64,000 nucleotides of DNA from Lentibacillus sediminis. Its GTDB lineage: Bacteria > Bacillota > Bacilli > Bacillales > Amphibacillaceae. Shown here piece by piece: positions 1 to 7,130 of the stretch. Location of the stretch: contig NZ_NIXK01000002.1 in NCBI RefSeq assembly GCF_002763455.1, positions 310,001 through 374,000 of the forward strand, given 5' to 3'. The notes beneath the pieces were generated by a model, which was given only the letters and a program-made list of their open reading frames with translations, was not told where the DNA came from and did no database searches. A program made the translations under genes and the position numbers. Each line of letters opens with the position of its first letter. Within the stretch, counting starts at the first letter, position 1.

Positions 1-927
1 CACCCAGATTTGCTGGACGACATATTCATCTGGATTGGCAGGATACTCCAGTTCTGTTCCATTTATTGTAATCGTCAAATCAGAAGCATTGCCGATATTA
101 AAATAGATGCTTTCCCCGCTCGCGACAGTCAGCTCCTCTGGTGAAGCCTCCTCTGTCAGCGTATTGTAATAAAGGGATTCTCCTGCTTCATTTTCAACTT
201 CCAGCCAGGTATCACCAGAGGATTCCATTGTGATTTCTACTTCGTCACTGTTATGGGCAAAATCTAATGTCGCCTCCGCCCGTCCACCGGCTGCACTCTC
301 TTCAACGACTTCAAAGGTGCCTTCATTTTCACTTTCAGTGGTGTCCTCTGTATCTTCTCCGCCTTCAGAATCAGAGCCAGTTTCATCTGCGGACCCGTTT
401 TCATCAGTTCCGGAAGCAGTCTCCTCGTCTTCTGCACCACTGTCTGCATTGCTTGGGTTCTCATTGTCAGCCGGTTCATTAATAATCACGTTGTCATTTG
501 GATCCTCTACCGGCTGGCTTCCATCAGTCGCCATAGCCTGCTGGATGAAATACCAGGCAACAGCAAAAATGCCGATCACCAGGAGGATAACAATAATGGT
601 CGGAATAATTGAGAAAACGTTCGAACTTTTTTCCGGATTGCTCACCTTTTTCGTTCTTTGCATCCTTGTATACTGCACTTCATTGTCTTCTTCCGTTTTT
701 GGCACTTCATCTTTATATTCTTCCAGAAGTTCGTTTGGATCCAGCCCAACCGCTGCAGCGTATTCTTTAATAAATGCCCTGGCATAGAATTTGCCCGGAA
801 GGATTTGAAAGTTCCCTTCTTCAATAGCCAGCAAATACCGTTTTTGTATCTTCGTCGTTTCTTGCAAACTATCTAGTGAAAGGTTTTGCGCAACTCTTGC
901 TTCTTTCAGCCTTGCTCCAATCTCCAT
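1..927 (-). CDS. rodZ: RodZ/YmfM-type cytoskeletal helix-turn-helix membrane protein, partial at the window edge
   Basis: RodZ links the MreB cytoskeleton to the membrane-bound elongation machinery. I translated this frame from the ATG at 927; it stays open to base 1, so 309 codons are visible and the C-terminus is cut off. Residues 1-75 form a Xre-like helix-turn-helix domain (starts MEIGARLKEARVAQNLSL). A single membrane span lies at about 104-129. A very acidic Ser/Thr/Asp/Glu linker follows at about 140-205, and then a beta-rich external domain of the DUF4115 type. The cytoplasmic HTH, one TM and acidic linker order is diagnostic. It follows ymfK, as in Bacillus subtilis. Confidence 0.9.
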   Translation of the reverse strand, partial: MEIGARLKEARVAQNLSLDSLQETTKIQKRYLLAIEEGNFQILPGKFYARAFIKEYAAAVGLDPNELLEEYKDEVPKTEEDNEVQYTRMQRTKKVSNPEKSSNVFSIIPTIIVILLVIGIFAVAWYFIQQAMATDGSQPVEDPNDNVIINEPADNENPSNADSGAEDEETASGTDENGSADETGSDSEGGEDTEDTTESENEGTFEVVEESAAGGRAEATLDFAHNSDEVEITMESSGDTWLEVENEAGESLYYNTLTEEASPEELTVASGESIYFNIGNASDLTITINGTELEYPANPDEYVVQQIWV

Positions 928-998
928 AATAAACACCATCCATTTTTAGAAAACTCAGCCTAAATCATTCAGGCAATAGCCTTTACCTTATTTTTGTT

Positions 999-1790
999 TT
1001 AATAATCAAACATGGAAAAGCCATTTTGCTCCATCTCCTGCTGTCTTTCCATTGGTTCGTATGTAATTTCTTCGTCTTCATGGCTCCTGAGTTCAATAAT
1101 ATAATCAAAATCCTCTATATTATATTCTGTTGCTTGAACAAAAATATCCGGATGCTCCACTACTTTAATCGAAGGAAGCTGCATAATTTCCCTGATCAGC
1201 TGCCAATGCTTTTCGCTTGCCCGGTTTTTGGACACGACACCATCAATAATATAGATATTGTCCGGATTATATTCCCCTACAATCAGCTGACTTCGGACCG
1301 TTTGCTTTAAGAGGGTGCTGGACACAAACAGCCAGCTTTTATTGGCAGAAACACTTGCTGCGACTACAGATTCTGTCTTTCCTACCCGAGGCATGCCCCG
1401 GACGCCAATTAATTTGTGACCTTCCTTTTTGAACAGTTCGGCCATAAAGTCTACCAATATGCCGATCTCTTCGCGGACAAAGCGCACCGTCTTCCGGTCA
1501 TGCGAATCCCTGTGAATGTATTTTCCATGCCGCACTGCCAGCCTGTCGCGCAATTTCGGTTTCCTTATTTTTGTTACGTTAATTGTATTTATCGTTTGCA
1601 GTATCGATTTCAAACGCTCAATGTTTTCATCATATTTCGATAAAATCAGCATGCCCCGCTTAGAATTCTCCACCCCGTTAATCGTAACAATATTGATGGA
1701 CAGCATTCCAAGCAAAGAAGAAATATCCCCGAGTAAGCCAGGACGGTTATAGCGAATTTCATATTCAAGGTACCATTCTGTCTTTTCCAT
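999..1790 (-). CDS. ymfK: YmfK family protein (DUF3388), ACT-like domain plus P-loop-like motif
   Basis: 263 aa conserved Bacillales protein of unknown function. Residues 5-75 look like an ACT-type small-molecule-binding fold (the PGLLGDISSLLG segment is typical of ACT helices). A Walker A-like motif GMPRVGKT is at 132-139, followed by a probable nucleotide-binding domain and an acidic tail. The ATG at 1790 has an AAAGGAG ribosome site. It lies between ymfJ and rodZ, the B. subtilis order, but is separated from ymfJ by a terminator and about 200 bp, so it probably has its own promoter. Family assignment is firm; the biochemical role is unknown. Confidence 0.85.
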   Translation of the reverse strand: MEKTEWYLEYEIRYNRPGLLGDISSLLGMLSINIVTINGVENSKRGMLILSKYDENIERLKSILQTINTINVTKIRKPKLRDRLAVRHGKYIHRDSHDRKTVRFVREEIGILVDFMAELFKKEGHKLIGVRGMPRVGKTESVVAASVSANKSWLFVSSTLLKQTVRSQLIVGEYNPDNIYIIDGVVSKNRASEKHWQLIREIMQLPSIKVVEHPDIFVQATEYNIEDFDYIIELRSHEDEEITYEPMERQQEMEQNGFSMFDY

Positions 1791-1998
1791 TTAGTAAACT
1801 CCTTTATATATCGTCAGAAAGTATACATCATGGCGGATTTTGGAGAATACCCCCGGTCTTCTACCTGAATATTCGACACGAAGAGCCAAGTTCTTCCAAT
1901 CTCCTTAATGTTACCCAATCCGGCTGATAAAAGCAATGTCTTATTTCTACTATAAATGATTTTTTGTCCGGTGAAAAGTCATATTCTTTTGCATAGCA

Positions 1999-2033
1999 TA
2001 AAAAAAGAAGCTGTGGTGATATTCACAGCTTCT
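1999..2033 (-). terminator. Rho-independent terminator after ymfJ
   Basis: On the minus strand a perfect 9-bp stem (GAAGCTGTG pairing with CACAGCTTC) with an 8-nt loop is followed by seven T. It starts about 12 bp past the ymfJ stop codon. Confidence 0.9.
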
Positions 2034-2044
2034 CCTTGCCCTCA

Positions 2045-2305
2045 TTAATTCATATTTCCCTTATTTTGCACGAGTTTCACCATGGTATTGGCGATTGCAT
2101 GCTGTTCTTGTTCCGATGCGGCATTCCATAATTCACGCAATACAGCTTCTTCCGGATTCTTTGGATCAACGCTTTGTGCAAGATAATCTCCCACATCTGA
2201 GGCCACATTGGAAATTGTCTGCTGGCTCATTCCCTGCTGCTGGGCTTGCTGCAGCTTATTCGACAAAAATCCCTTCCAAGAATCAAAATTATCCAAGACT
2301 GACAT
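2045..2305 (-). CDS. ymfJ: YmfJ family protein (DUF3243)
   Basis: 86 aa small soluble protein of the DUF3243 family, function unknown. The ATG at 2305 (MSVLDNFDSW) was chosen because a GAAGGAGG site lies 8 nt upstream; an in-frame TTG at 2323 overlaps that site and is unlikely to be used. The sequence is helical and Gln-rich in the middle, with no membrane segment. It is followed by a strong terminator, so it probably closes the ymfF-ymfH-ymfI-ymfJ transcription unit, although 175 bp separate it from ymfI. Confidence 0.85.
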   Translation of the reverse strand: MSVLDNFDSWKGFLSNKLQQAQQQGMSQQTISNVASDVGDYLAQSVDPKNPEEAVLRELWNAASEQEQHAIANTMVKLVQNKGNMN

Positions 2306-2334
2306 TACATCTGCCTCCTTCAATTATTGTCAGG

Positions 2335-2480
2335 TATAGTATGTGAGATAAAAAACGATTTATACATGTAATCGAACAAAAGCACATACGCCGCTGGGCG
2401 CTGGAGCTGGATGTAGCATTATATGCCAAGAATACTATACAACACATATTTTATAAGCGATTATCTCACGAACAAAAGCA
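2335..2480. repeat. Small intergenic element with a 12-bp direct repeat and short inverted repeats
   Basis: Fills most of the ymfI-ymfJ gap. The 12-mer CGAACAAAAGCA occurs at 2373-2384 and again at 2469-2480, directly against the ymfI stop codon. A 9-bp inverted pair GTGAGATAA/TTATCTCAC lies at 2343-2351 and 2461-2469, and an 8-bp pair TATAGTAT/ATACTATA at 2335-2342 and 2432-2439. The centre (about 2388-2412) is GC-rich and resembles short dispersed repeats common in Bacillaceae intergenic DNA. No other copy of the 12-mer was noticed in this window. Confidence 0.4.
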
Positions 2481-3197
2481 TTACCAGCCGCCATCGATAT
2501 GGAGGATCTCCCCGTGAATATAGCCAGCATCTTCTCCCAGTAAAAAAGCTGCAGCGTGGGCAACATCCGAGGGCTTTCCGGCACGATTTGCAGGGATTTC
2601 TGCGAGCAGTGCTTCCTTTTCTGCTGCCGACAAATGGCGATTCATTTTCGTTTCAATAAATCCCGGACTTATCGCATTCACTGCAATTCCGCTTGCAGCC
2701 ACCTCTTTCGCCAGTGCTTTAACAAAACTGTTTTGCGCTCCTTTTACAGAGGAATAAATGACCTCATTGCTTGCCCCTTTATCTCCCCAGATAGAAGTAA
2801 TGAAAATAATTTTTCCTCTTTCTCGCTGCAGCATGTCTGGCAGAAGATGCCGGGTTATCCGCCAGGGTGCCTGAACATGCAAATGAAGGAGGTCTTCCAT
2901 TTCCCGAATGGTAGTCTCCTGAAATAAACCGTAGTGGGCGGTACCCCCGGCAAAAATTATCGCATCGACAGGAAACACAATTCGCGAAAGGAAAGATTCA
3001 ATTTCCGCCTCATTTGTCAAGTCTGCCTGGAGGACACTTAAAATGGATTCTTCTTGTACCTTTTTCTGCAGTTCGTGAATAGATTCCCTGCTCTGATTAT
3101 AATGTAAGATCAGCTGGTACCCTTTCTCTGTCAGCACCTCAGCTATCGCCGAACCGATCTCCCCGCTAGCACCAACAATCAGTATATTCTTCCCCAT
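2481..3197 (-). CDS. ymfI: YmfI, short-chain dehydrogenase/reductase (3-oxoacyl-ACP reductase-like)
   Basis: 238 aa classical SDR oxidoreductase. The Rossmann motif GASGEIG is at residues 9-15 and the catalytic Ser135, Tyr148 and Lys152 (Y-x3-K) are all present, so it should be active with NAD(P)H. The substrate is not evident; FabG-like similarity does not prove a role in fatty acid synthesis. The start at 3197 (MGKNILIVG) is preceded by AAGGAGA. It begins 14 bp after the ymfH stop codon and is probably co-transcribed with the M16 peptidase pair, as in B. subtilis. Confidence 0.88.
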   Translation of the reverse strand: MGKNILIVGASGEIGSAIAEVLTEKGYQLILHYNQSRESIHELQKKVQEESILSVLQADLTNEAEIESFLSRIVFPVDAIIFAGGTAHYGLFQETTIREMEDLLHLHVQAPWRITRHLLPDMLQRERGKIIFITSIWGDKGASNEVIYSSVKGAQNSFVKALAKEVAASGIAVNAISPGFIETKMNRHLSAAEKEALLAEIPANRAGKPSDVAHAAAFLLGEDAGYIHGEILHIDGGW

Positions 3198-3211
3198 AAC
3201 TTTCGGTCTCC

Positions 3212-4495
3212 TTAATGATCGGCAATCGTGCAAACTGCGAGCCGGTCTTCCGTAATCCAGTTTTGCAAAAAGCTATTGGCATCAGTTACATTTAGGCTGC
3301 GGATGGCGGGAATTACTTCAAACAAGTCAATTCCCAGCGTATGATAATGCGTATACTGGCCCGCTATAAACTCAAGTGAATTCATTGCACGCAGCAATTG
3401 GCCAATTTTCTTTTTCTTCATCCGCTCCACTTCTTCTTCTGTAAGAGTTGCATTATTGGTGGAGAGCAGCTGCTGCTTTACCTTTTTTGCGAATTTTTCC
3501 GGGTCTGAGGTGTTGCTGCCGATCATGGTATAGCCAAAATTCTGTTCTAAATTCGTTTCAAAATGAAAGCTTCCGTCAATCAGCTTCTCCTTATACAATT
3601 CCTGATAGAACGGTCCGCCCTTTGAATAATAGTGATCCAGCACCATGCTTGTCAGCAGATCCTTATCCAGAAAATCATCCTTAACCAGCTCAGCTGAAGA
3701 TTCCTTGATACCGATCGTGCATTTCGGAATCGAAACAGGCATCGTTATCGTATGTTCCCTTTTCGCTGCTTCAACCGGTTCCTCCGGGAATTCCCGGTCA
3801 ATCTTGTGCATTTTCTCAAATTCTTTCTTCTCCTGATTGTTCTCAATAAAGGCCATCATATGCTCTGCATCAAACTTGCCTGCAAGAAATAGGGTCATAT
3901 TCTCCGGGTGGTAAAAGGTATGGTAGCAAGTGTACAAATCATCTTTTGTGATTTGATGGATCGATTCCACCGTTCCGGCAATGTCAACATTAACGGGGTG
4001 ATTTTCAAACAGACTCTTGATGGTGCCCATAAACGATTGCCAGTCCGGCTGATCATCATACATCTTAATCTCCTGGGCAATGATGCCTTTTTCCTTCTCT
4101 ACCGACTCCTTGGAAAAATACGGATTTTGAACAAAATCAAGCAATGTCTCCACATTTTTTTCAATCTGGCTTGTTGCCGCAAACAAATAGGCTGTTTTTG
4201 TAAAGGATGTATAGGCATTTGGGGAGGCACCCTGCTTGGAAAAGTCTGCAAATACGTCCCTGTCTTCTTTTTCAAACAGCTTGTGCTCCAGAAAATGGGC
4301 GACGCCTTCAGGAACGGTGATCTTTTCGGTTTGGCCAATTGGCGCAAACGTTAAATCAATCGAACCATAATTAGTGGAAAAGAGGCCGTACGTCTTGGCC
4401 ATCTCCGGCCGCGGCAGCAAAAAGACCGACAGCCCATTTTCAAGCTTGGCGGAATAGATCGTTTCTTTTATTTCCTCATACGTCTGTTTATGCAT
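3212..4495 (-). CDS. ymfH: YmfH, M16 family zinc peptidase
   Basis: 427 aa pitrilysin-family (M16) metallopeptidase. The inverted zinc motif HFLEH is at residues 67-71 and the third ligand is probably Glu142 in QEIKMY, 71 residues later, so this member should bind zinc. No signal peptide is visible, suggesting a cytosolic location. It overlaps the inactive-looking partner YmfF by 8 bp, indicating translational coupling; M16B enzymes often work as active/inactive heterodimers. The natural substrate is unknown. Confidence 0.9.
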   Translation of the reverse strand: MHKQTYEEIKETIYSAKLENGLSVFLLPRPEMAKTYGLFSTNYGSIDLTFAPIGQTEKITVPEGVAHFLEHKLFEKEDRDVFADFSKQGASPNAYTSFTKTAYLFAATSQIEKNVETLLDFVQNPYFSKESVEKEKGIIAQEIKMYDDQPDWQSFMGTIKSLFENHPVNVDIAGTVESIHQITKDDLYTCYHTFYHPENMTLFLAGKFDAEHMMAFIENNQEKKEFEKMHKIDREFPEEPVEAAKREHTITMPVSIPKCTIGIKESSAELVKDDFLDKDLLTSMVLDHYYSKGGPFYQELYKEKLIDGSFHFETNLEQNFGYTMIGSNTSDPEKFAKKVKQQLLSTNNATLTEEEVERMKKKKIGQLLRAMNSLEFIAGQYTHYHTLGIDLFEVIPAIRSLNVTDANSFLQNWITEDRLAVCTIADH

Positions 4496-5777
4496 TGGTC
4501 GAAGCCTCCTTGCTTGTTAATAAATAAACTGTATCTTGCTGCATCTTTTCCGCGGCCTGTACTACATCTTGCTTTGTTACCTTTTTGATTCCGGCAATCA
4601 GCTCATCCGGCGGCAAATCCCTGCCAGCAAGCACCTGCTGATACAACAGTTCGATGATCCCGTATGGATGATCCATCGTTTCCAGCAGCTGGTTGACGAT
4701 CAACTCCTTCGTTTCTGTTAATTGTTCCTCGGTAAAGTTGCCTTCCTTCATTGCTTTTGTCTGCTGGCCAATAATTTCTTTTGCCTTCTCGTAATCTTCC
4801 GGCGCAATCCCGCTTATAACAAACATCAGCCCTTTGTGGCTCTCCAGCCGGGAAGATGCATAATAGGCGAGACTGTGCTTTTCCCGCACATTAAGAAATA
4901 ACTTGGAACTCGGGAAACCGCCGAACAGCCCGTTAAATACCTGCAGAGCGAAGTAGTCATCATCCCTGTACGTAATATTGGTACGGTAACCGATATGAAG
5001 TTTTGCCTGCTGTACCTCGAGTTTCTCCACCTTTTCCTGCACGTTAAGATTTTGTTTTCCCACAGAAGGTTCAGCACTTACTTGCGAATCGTTCGTGTTT
5101 CGCTGGAACAGACTGGAGAGGTTAGCTTTCATCTCCTCTTCAGCAAAATCACCAAGTACATACACATCCAGTTGGTCTTCTGAAATTATGGTCTGATGAT
5201 AGTCGTATAAGTTCTCTGCTGTAATCTTTCCCAAATCCTCTTCATATCCCTGTACATGAAGCTGATACGCTTCCCCTTCACACATCTCATCAATCAGCCG
5301 CATATTGGCATAGCTCATCTTGTCGTCCCTGATTGCATTAATTTTCTGTTTTAAAGTATCCTTCTCTCTTGCAACGATGTTCTCGTCAAATTTCCCTCCA
5401 TCCGCATTCGGCTGAAAAATAATTTCGTTTAAGAGGTCCATTCCTTCTTTCACGATATTTGCTTCCCCATCGATAAATTTTTCATTAGCCAGTTCCAGTC
5501 TTAATGTAATGATGTGATTCTCTCCCTTTTTGCCGCCACTTACCGAGAGGACCGCACCATACAGCTCATCCAATTTTTTCTGAAACATTTCTGTTGATGG
5601 ATAGTTTTTAGTGCCCTGTTTCAAAATATAAGGGAGCAAAGCACGCCTGGTTATCGTTTCGCGCTCAAGCGGCGCCATGAACTTTGCTGTAATGCTGAGC
5701 GTTTTAAACTTTCTGCTTGGAACGAAATGGATAGTTCGTCCATTTTCCCTGATAACTGTTTCTTCAACTTTATTCAT
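4488..5777 (-). CDS. ymfF: YmfF, M16 family protein lacking the zinc motif (probable inactive partner)
   Basis: 429 aa M16-fold protein. The position where active members have HxxEH reads LLPYILKQGT, so the zinc ligands are absent and it is probably catalytically inactive; B. subtilis YmfF is described the same way. The ATG at 5777 (MNKVEETV) has GGAGG 7 nt upstream; an in-frame upstream ATG at 5798 lacks a site. The stop overlaps ymfH by 8 bp. By analogy with two-subunit M16B peptidases I infer a heterodimer with YmfH. Confidence 0.88.
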   Translation of the reverse strand: MNKVEETVIRENGRTIHFVPSRKFKTLSITAKFMAPLERETITRRALLPYILKQGTKNYPSTEMFQKKLDELYGAVLSVSGGKKGENHIITLRLELANEKFIDGEANIVKEGMDLLNEIIFQPNADGGKFDENIVAREKDTLKQKINAIRDDKMSYANMRLIDEMCEGEAYQLHVQGYEEDLGKITAENLYDYHQTIISEDQLDVYVLGDFAEEEMKANLSSLFQRNTNDSQVSAEPSVGKQNLNVQEKVEKLEVQQAKLHIGYRTNITYRDDDYFALQVFNGLFGGFPSSKLFLNVREKHSLAYYASSRLESHKGLMFVISGIAPEDYEKAKEIIGQQTKAMKEGNFTEEQLTETKELIVNQLLETMDHPYGIIELLYQQVLAGRDLPPDELIAGIKKVTKQDVVQAAEKMQQDTVYLLTSKEASTNA

Positions 5778-5838
5778 TAACCGGCCTCCAATTCTCATTA
5801 ATCCCTATTATTCTGTACATCACTTCCTGCTGTCATCC

Positions 5839-5868
5839 ATTATACGAGAAAAAAACCAGACGTGCTAA
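5839..5868 (-). promoter_or_regulatory. Putative sigma-A promoter for ymfF-ymfH-ymfI
   Basis: A perfect minus-strand -10 TATAAT lies at 5844-5839. Eighteen bases upstream is TTAGCA (5868-5863), a 4/6 match to the -35 consensus. The ymfF start codon is about 60 bp downstream. The -35 sits inside the terminator hairpin at 5848-5885. Confidence 0.5.
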
Positions 5869-5885
5869 TTACAGCAAGTCTGATT
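5848..5885 (-). terminator. Rho-independent terminator between ymfC and ymfF
   Basis: The minus strand forms a stem of about 12 pairs (AATCAGAC with GTCTGGTT, then GCT with AGC, one mismatch) with a 6-nt loop, followed by seven T. It should stop transcripts running through ymfC and the repeat at 5963-6373. Confidence 0.75.
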
Positions 5886-5962
5886 TTTGAATGAAGGCCG
5901 TTTTCTGAAAGATTGGGGTTGCGGTTACTAGTTCTACCGAAAAGATTTGTTGCTTCTGTCGC

Positions 5963-6373
5963 AAAATCTATAAACTGCGACGAAAACCAATGGGGTTTAT
6001 GACCGCCGCTGCGGAAATACCCCTCGCTTTCCGCGGGAGCTGGTGAGCCTCCTCGCGCTGTCGCGCTACGGGGTCTCACCTAGGCTTACCATCCCGCAGG
6101 AGTCTCGGGGTATTTCCTCCGCTGGGAGATGTGGTTTGCGACTTTACTGCTGTCGAAATCACCACCCCACTTAACCACTTTTGAAAGTTGATTGGAGCGA
6201 AGGGAAGCCGACTCCTGCGGAAACAGCACGAGTCTAGACCTGAGCAGGAAGCGGTTTTCTTCCGAGGAGGCTGAAGCCGTGCCCTAAGGTGCGCGGCTTC
6301 CCGTAGCGGAAATCAACGAGCACTCTGTCGCAGGTATTTCCGCAACAGTGAGTTACGTTGCAGTTTCCATCTA
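5963..6373. repeat. Dispersed palindromic repeat, copy 1
   Basis: Fills the gap between ymfC and ymfF. The ends carry AAACTGC (5972-5978) and GCAGTTT (6360-6366) as a 7-bp inverted pair. Inside are two GC-rich modules in opposite orientation: one at about 6005-6123, itself a long imperfect hairpin (GCGGAAATACCCC pairing with GGGGTATTTCC), and a more diverged one bounded by GTTGATT (6187-6193) and AATCAAC (6311-6317). The same sequences recur at 18225-18530 and, reversed, at 41280-41820. No credible gene is inside; it looks like a non-autonomous mobile or MITE-like sequence. Confidence 0.8.
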
Positions 6374-6386
6374 CTCTGATAAGAGA

Positions 6387-7112
6387 TTACATTCGTTTTC
6401 TTAGAACATAAAATTGAAAAAAATCAGGGCGGAAATAATTTACGGAGTACAGGACAGGCTCGTCTTCCTCCGTGTAGTGCATCTGTTTCAAGAGCAGAAG
6501 CGGCTGTTCCGGATGACAGCCCAGCTTTTCGTAAACCCTGCTTTGATAGCTGACTGGCTCTATATTGGTTACCGCATAGCTGATAGATCTCCCTGTATAG
6601 ACTTCCAGCAGCTTAAACAGGGAATCATCCTTTTTAACATTCTCCAGTTCAATGAGCTCTGCCGGAAGCTTATCAATACAGAAGACAACAGGCTCTCCGT
6701 CAGCTGTACGGATCCGTTCAATTTTTATGAGATTGCCTGTTTCCTCTAGTTCAAAATATTCTTTGTCCTCTGCTCCTGGTTCTGTGATTTGCGAAGAGAT
6801 CAGCTGTGAACCAGCATGCTTTCCGGATTGCTCAATCATATAGGTAACGCTGCTTAACTGCTCTATGCCGGACGAGTAGACCGGCTTAGGTTTCACAAAA
6901 GTGCCAACCCCATGCCTGCGCATCACGATATTGTCTTCCTCCAGCATCCTCAGCGCCTCTCTCAATGTCGCACGGGAAACGCCCAAGTCTCTGGAAAGCT
7001 GAAATTCGGAGGGAAGCTTCTGTTTTTCTTTGTATTTGACTGATTCAATCCCCCGCTTGATTTCATCCATCACCTGCAAGTACAAATGACGGACATCTGA
7101 TCGAATGGAAAT
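6387..7112 (-). CDS. ymfC: YmfC, GntR-family transcriptional regulator (HutC/UTRA type), probable ATT start
   Basis: About 241 aa. The N-terminal winged helix contains the GntR signature (KLPSEFQLSRDLGVSRATLR), and the C-terminal half is a UTRA-type effector-binding domain. The start is unusual. The strong AGGAGG site lies 7 nt before an ATT at 7112; the frame upstream is closed by TGA, and no ATG, GTG or TTG occurs until the TTG at 7085, which has no ribosome site. Starting at ATT gives the N-terminus (M)SIRSDVRHLYLQV, which resembles what I recall of B. subtilis YmfC. It lies 18 bp after spoIIIE, so is likely co-transcribed. The effector is unknown. Confidence 0.85.
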   Translation of the reverse strand: MSIRSDVRHLYLQVMDEIKRGIESVKYKEKQKLPSEFQLSRDLGVSRATLREALRMLEEDNIVMRRHGVGTFVKPKPVYSSGIEQLSSVTYMIEQSGKHAGSQLISSQITEPGAEDKEYFELEETGNLIKIERIRTADGEPVVFCIDKLPAELIELENVKKDDSLFKLLEVYTGRSISYAVTNIEPVSYQSRVYEKLGCHPEQPLLLLKQMHYTEEDEPVLYSVNYFRPDFFQFYVLRKRM

Positions 7113-7130
7113 AGTAACCCCTCCTCATGA

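Noticed and set aside
230-787. Plus-strand open frame of 185 codons
   Set aside because: Antisense to rodZ, Ser/Leu-rich low complexity caused by the acidic linker on the other strand; no ribosome site.
5840-6079. 79-codon minus-strand open frame rich in Arg, Gly and Pro
   Set aside because: It lies in the palindromic repeat and terminator region; such frames arise from the GC-rich hairpin sequence in any copy.
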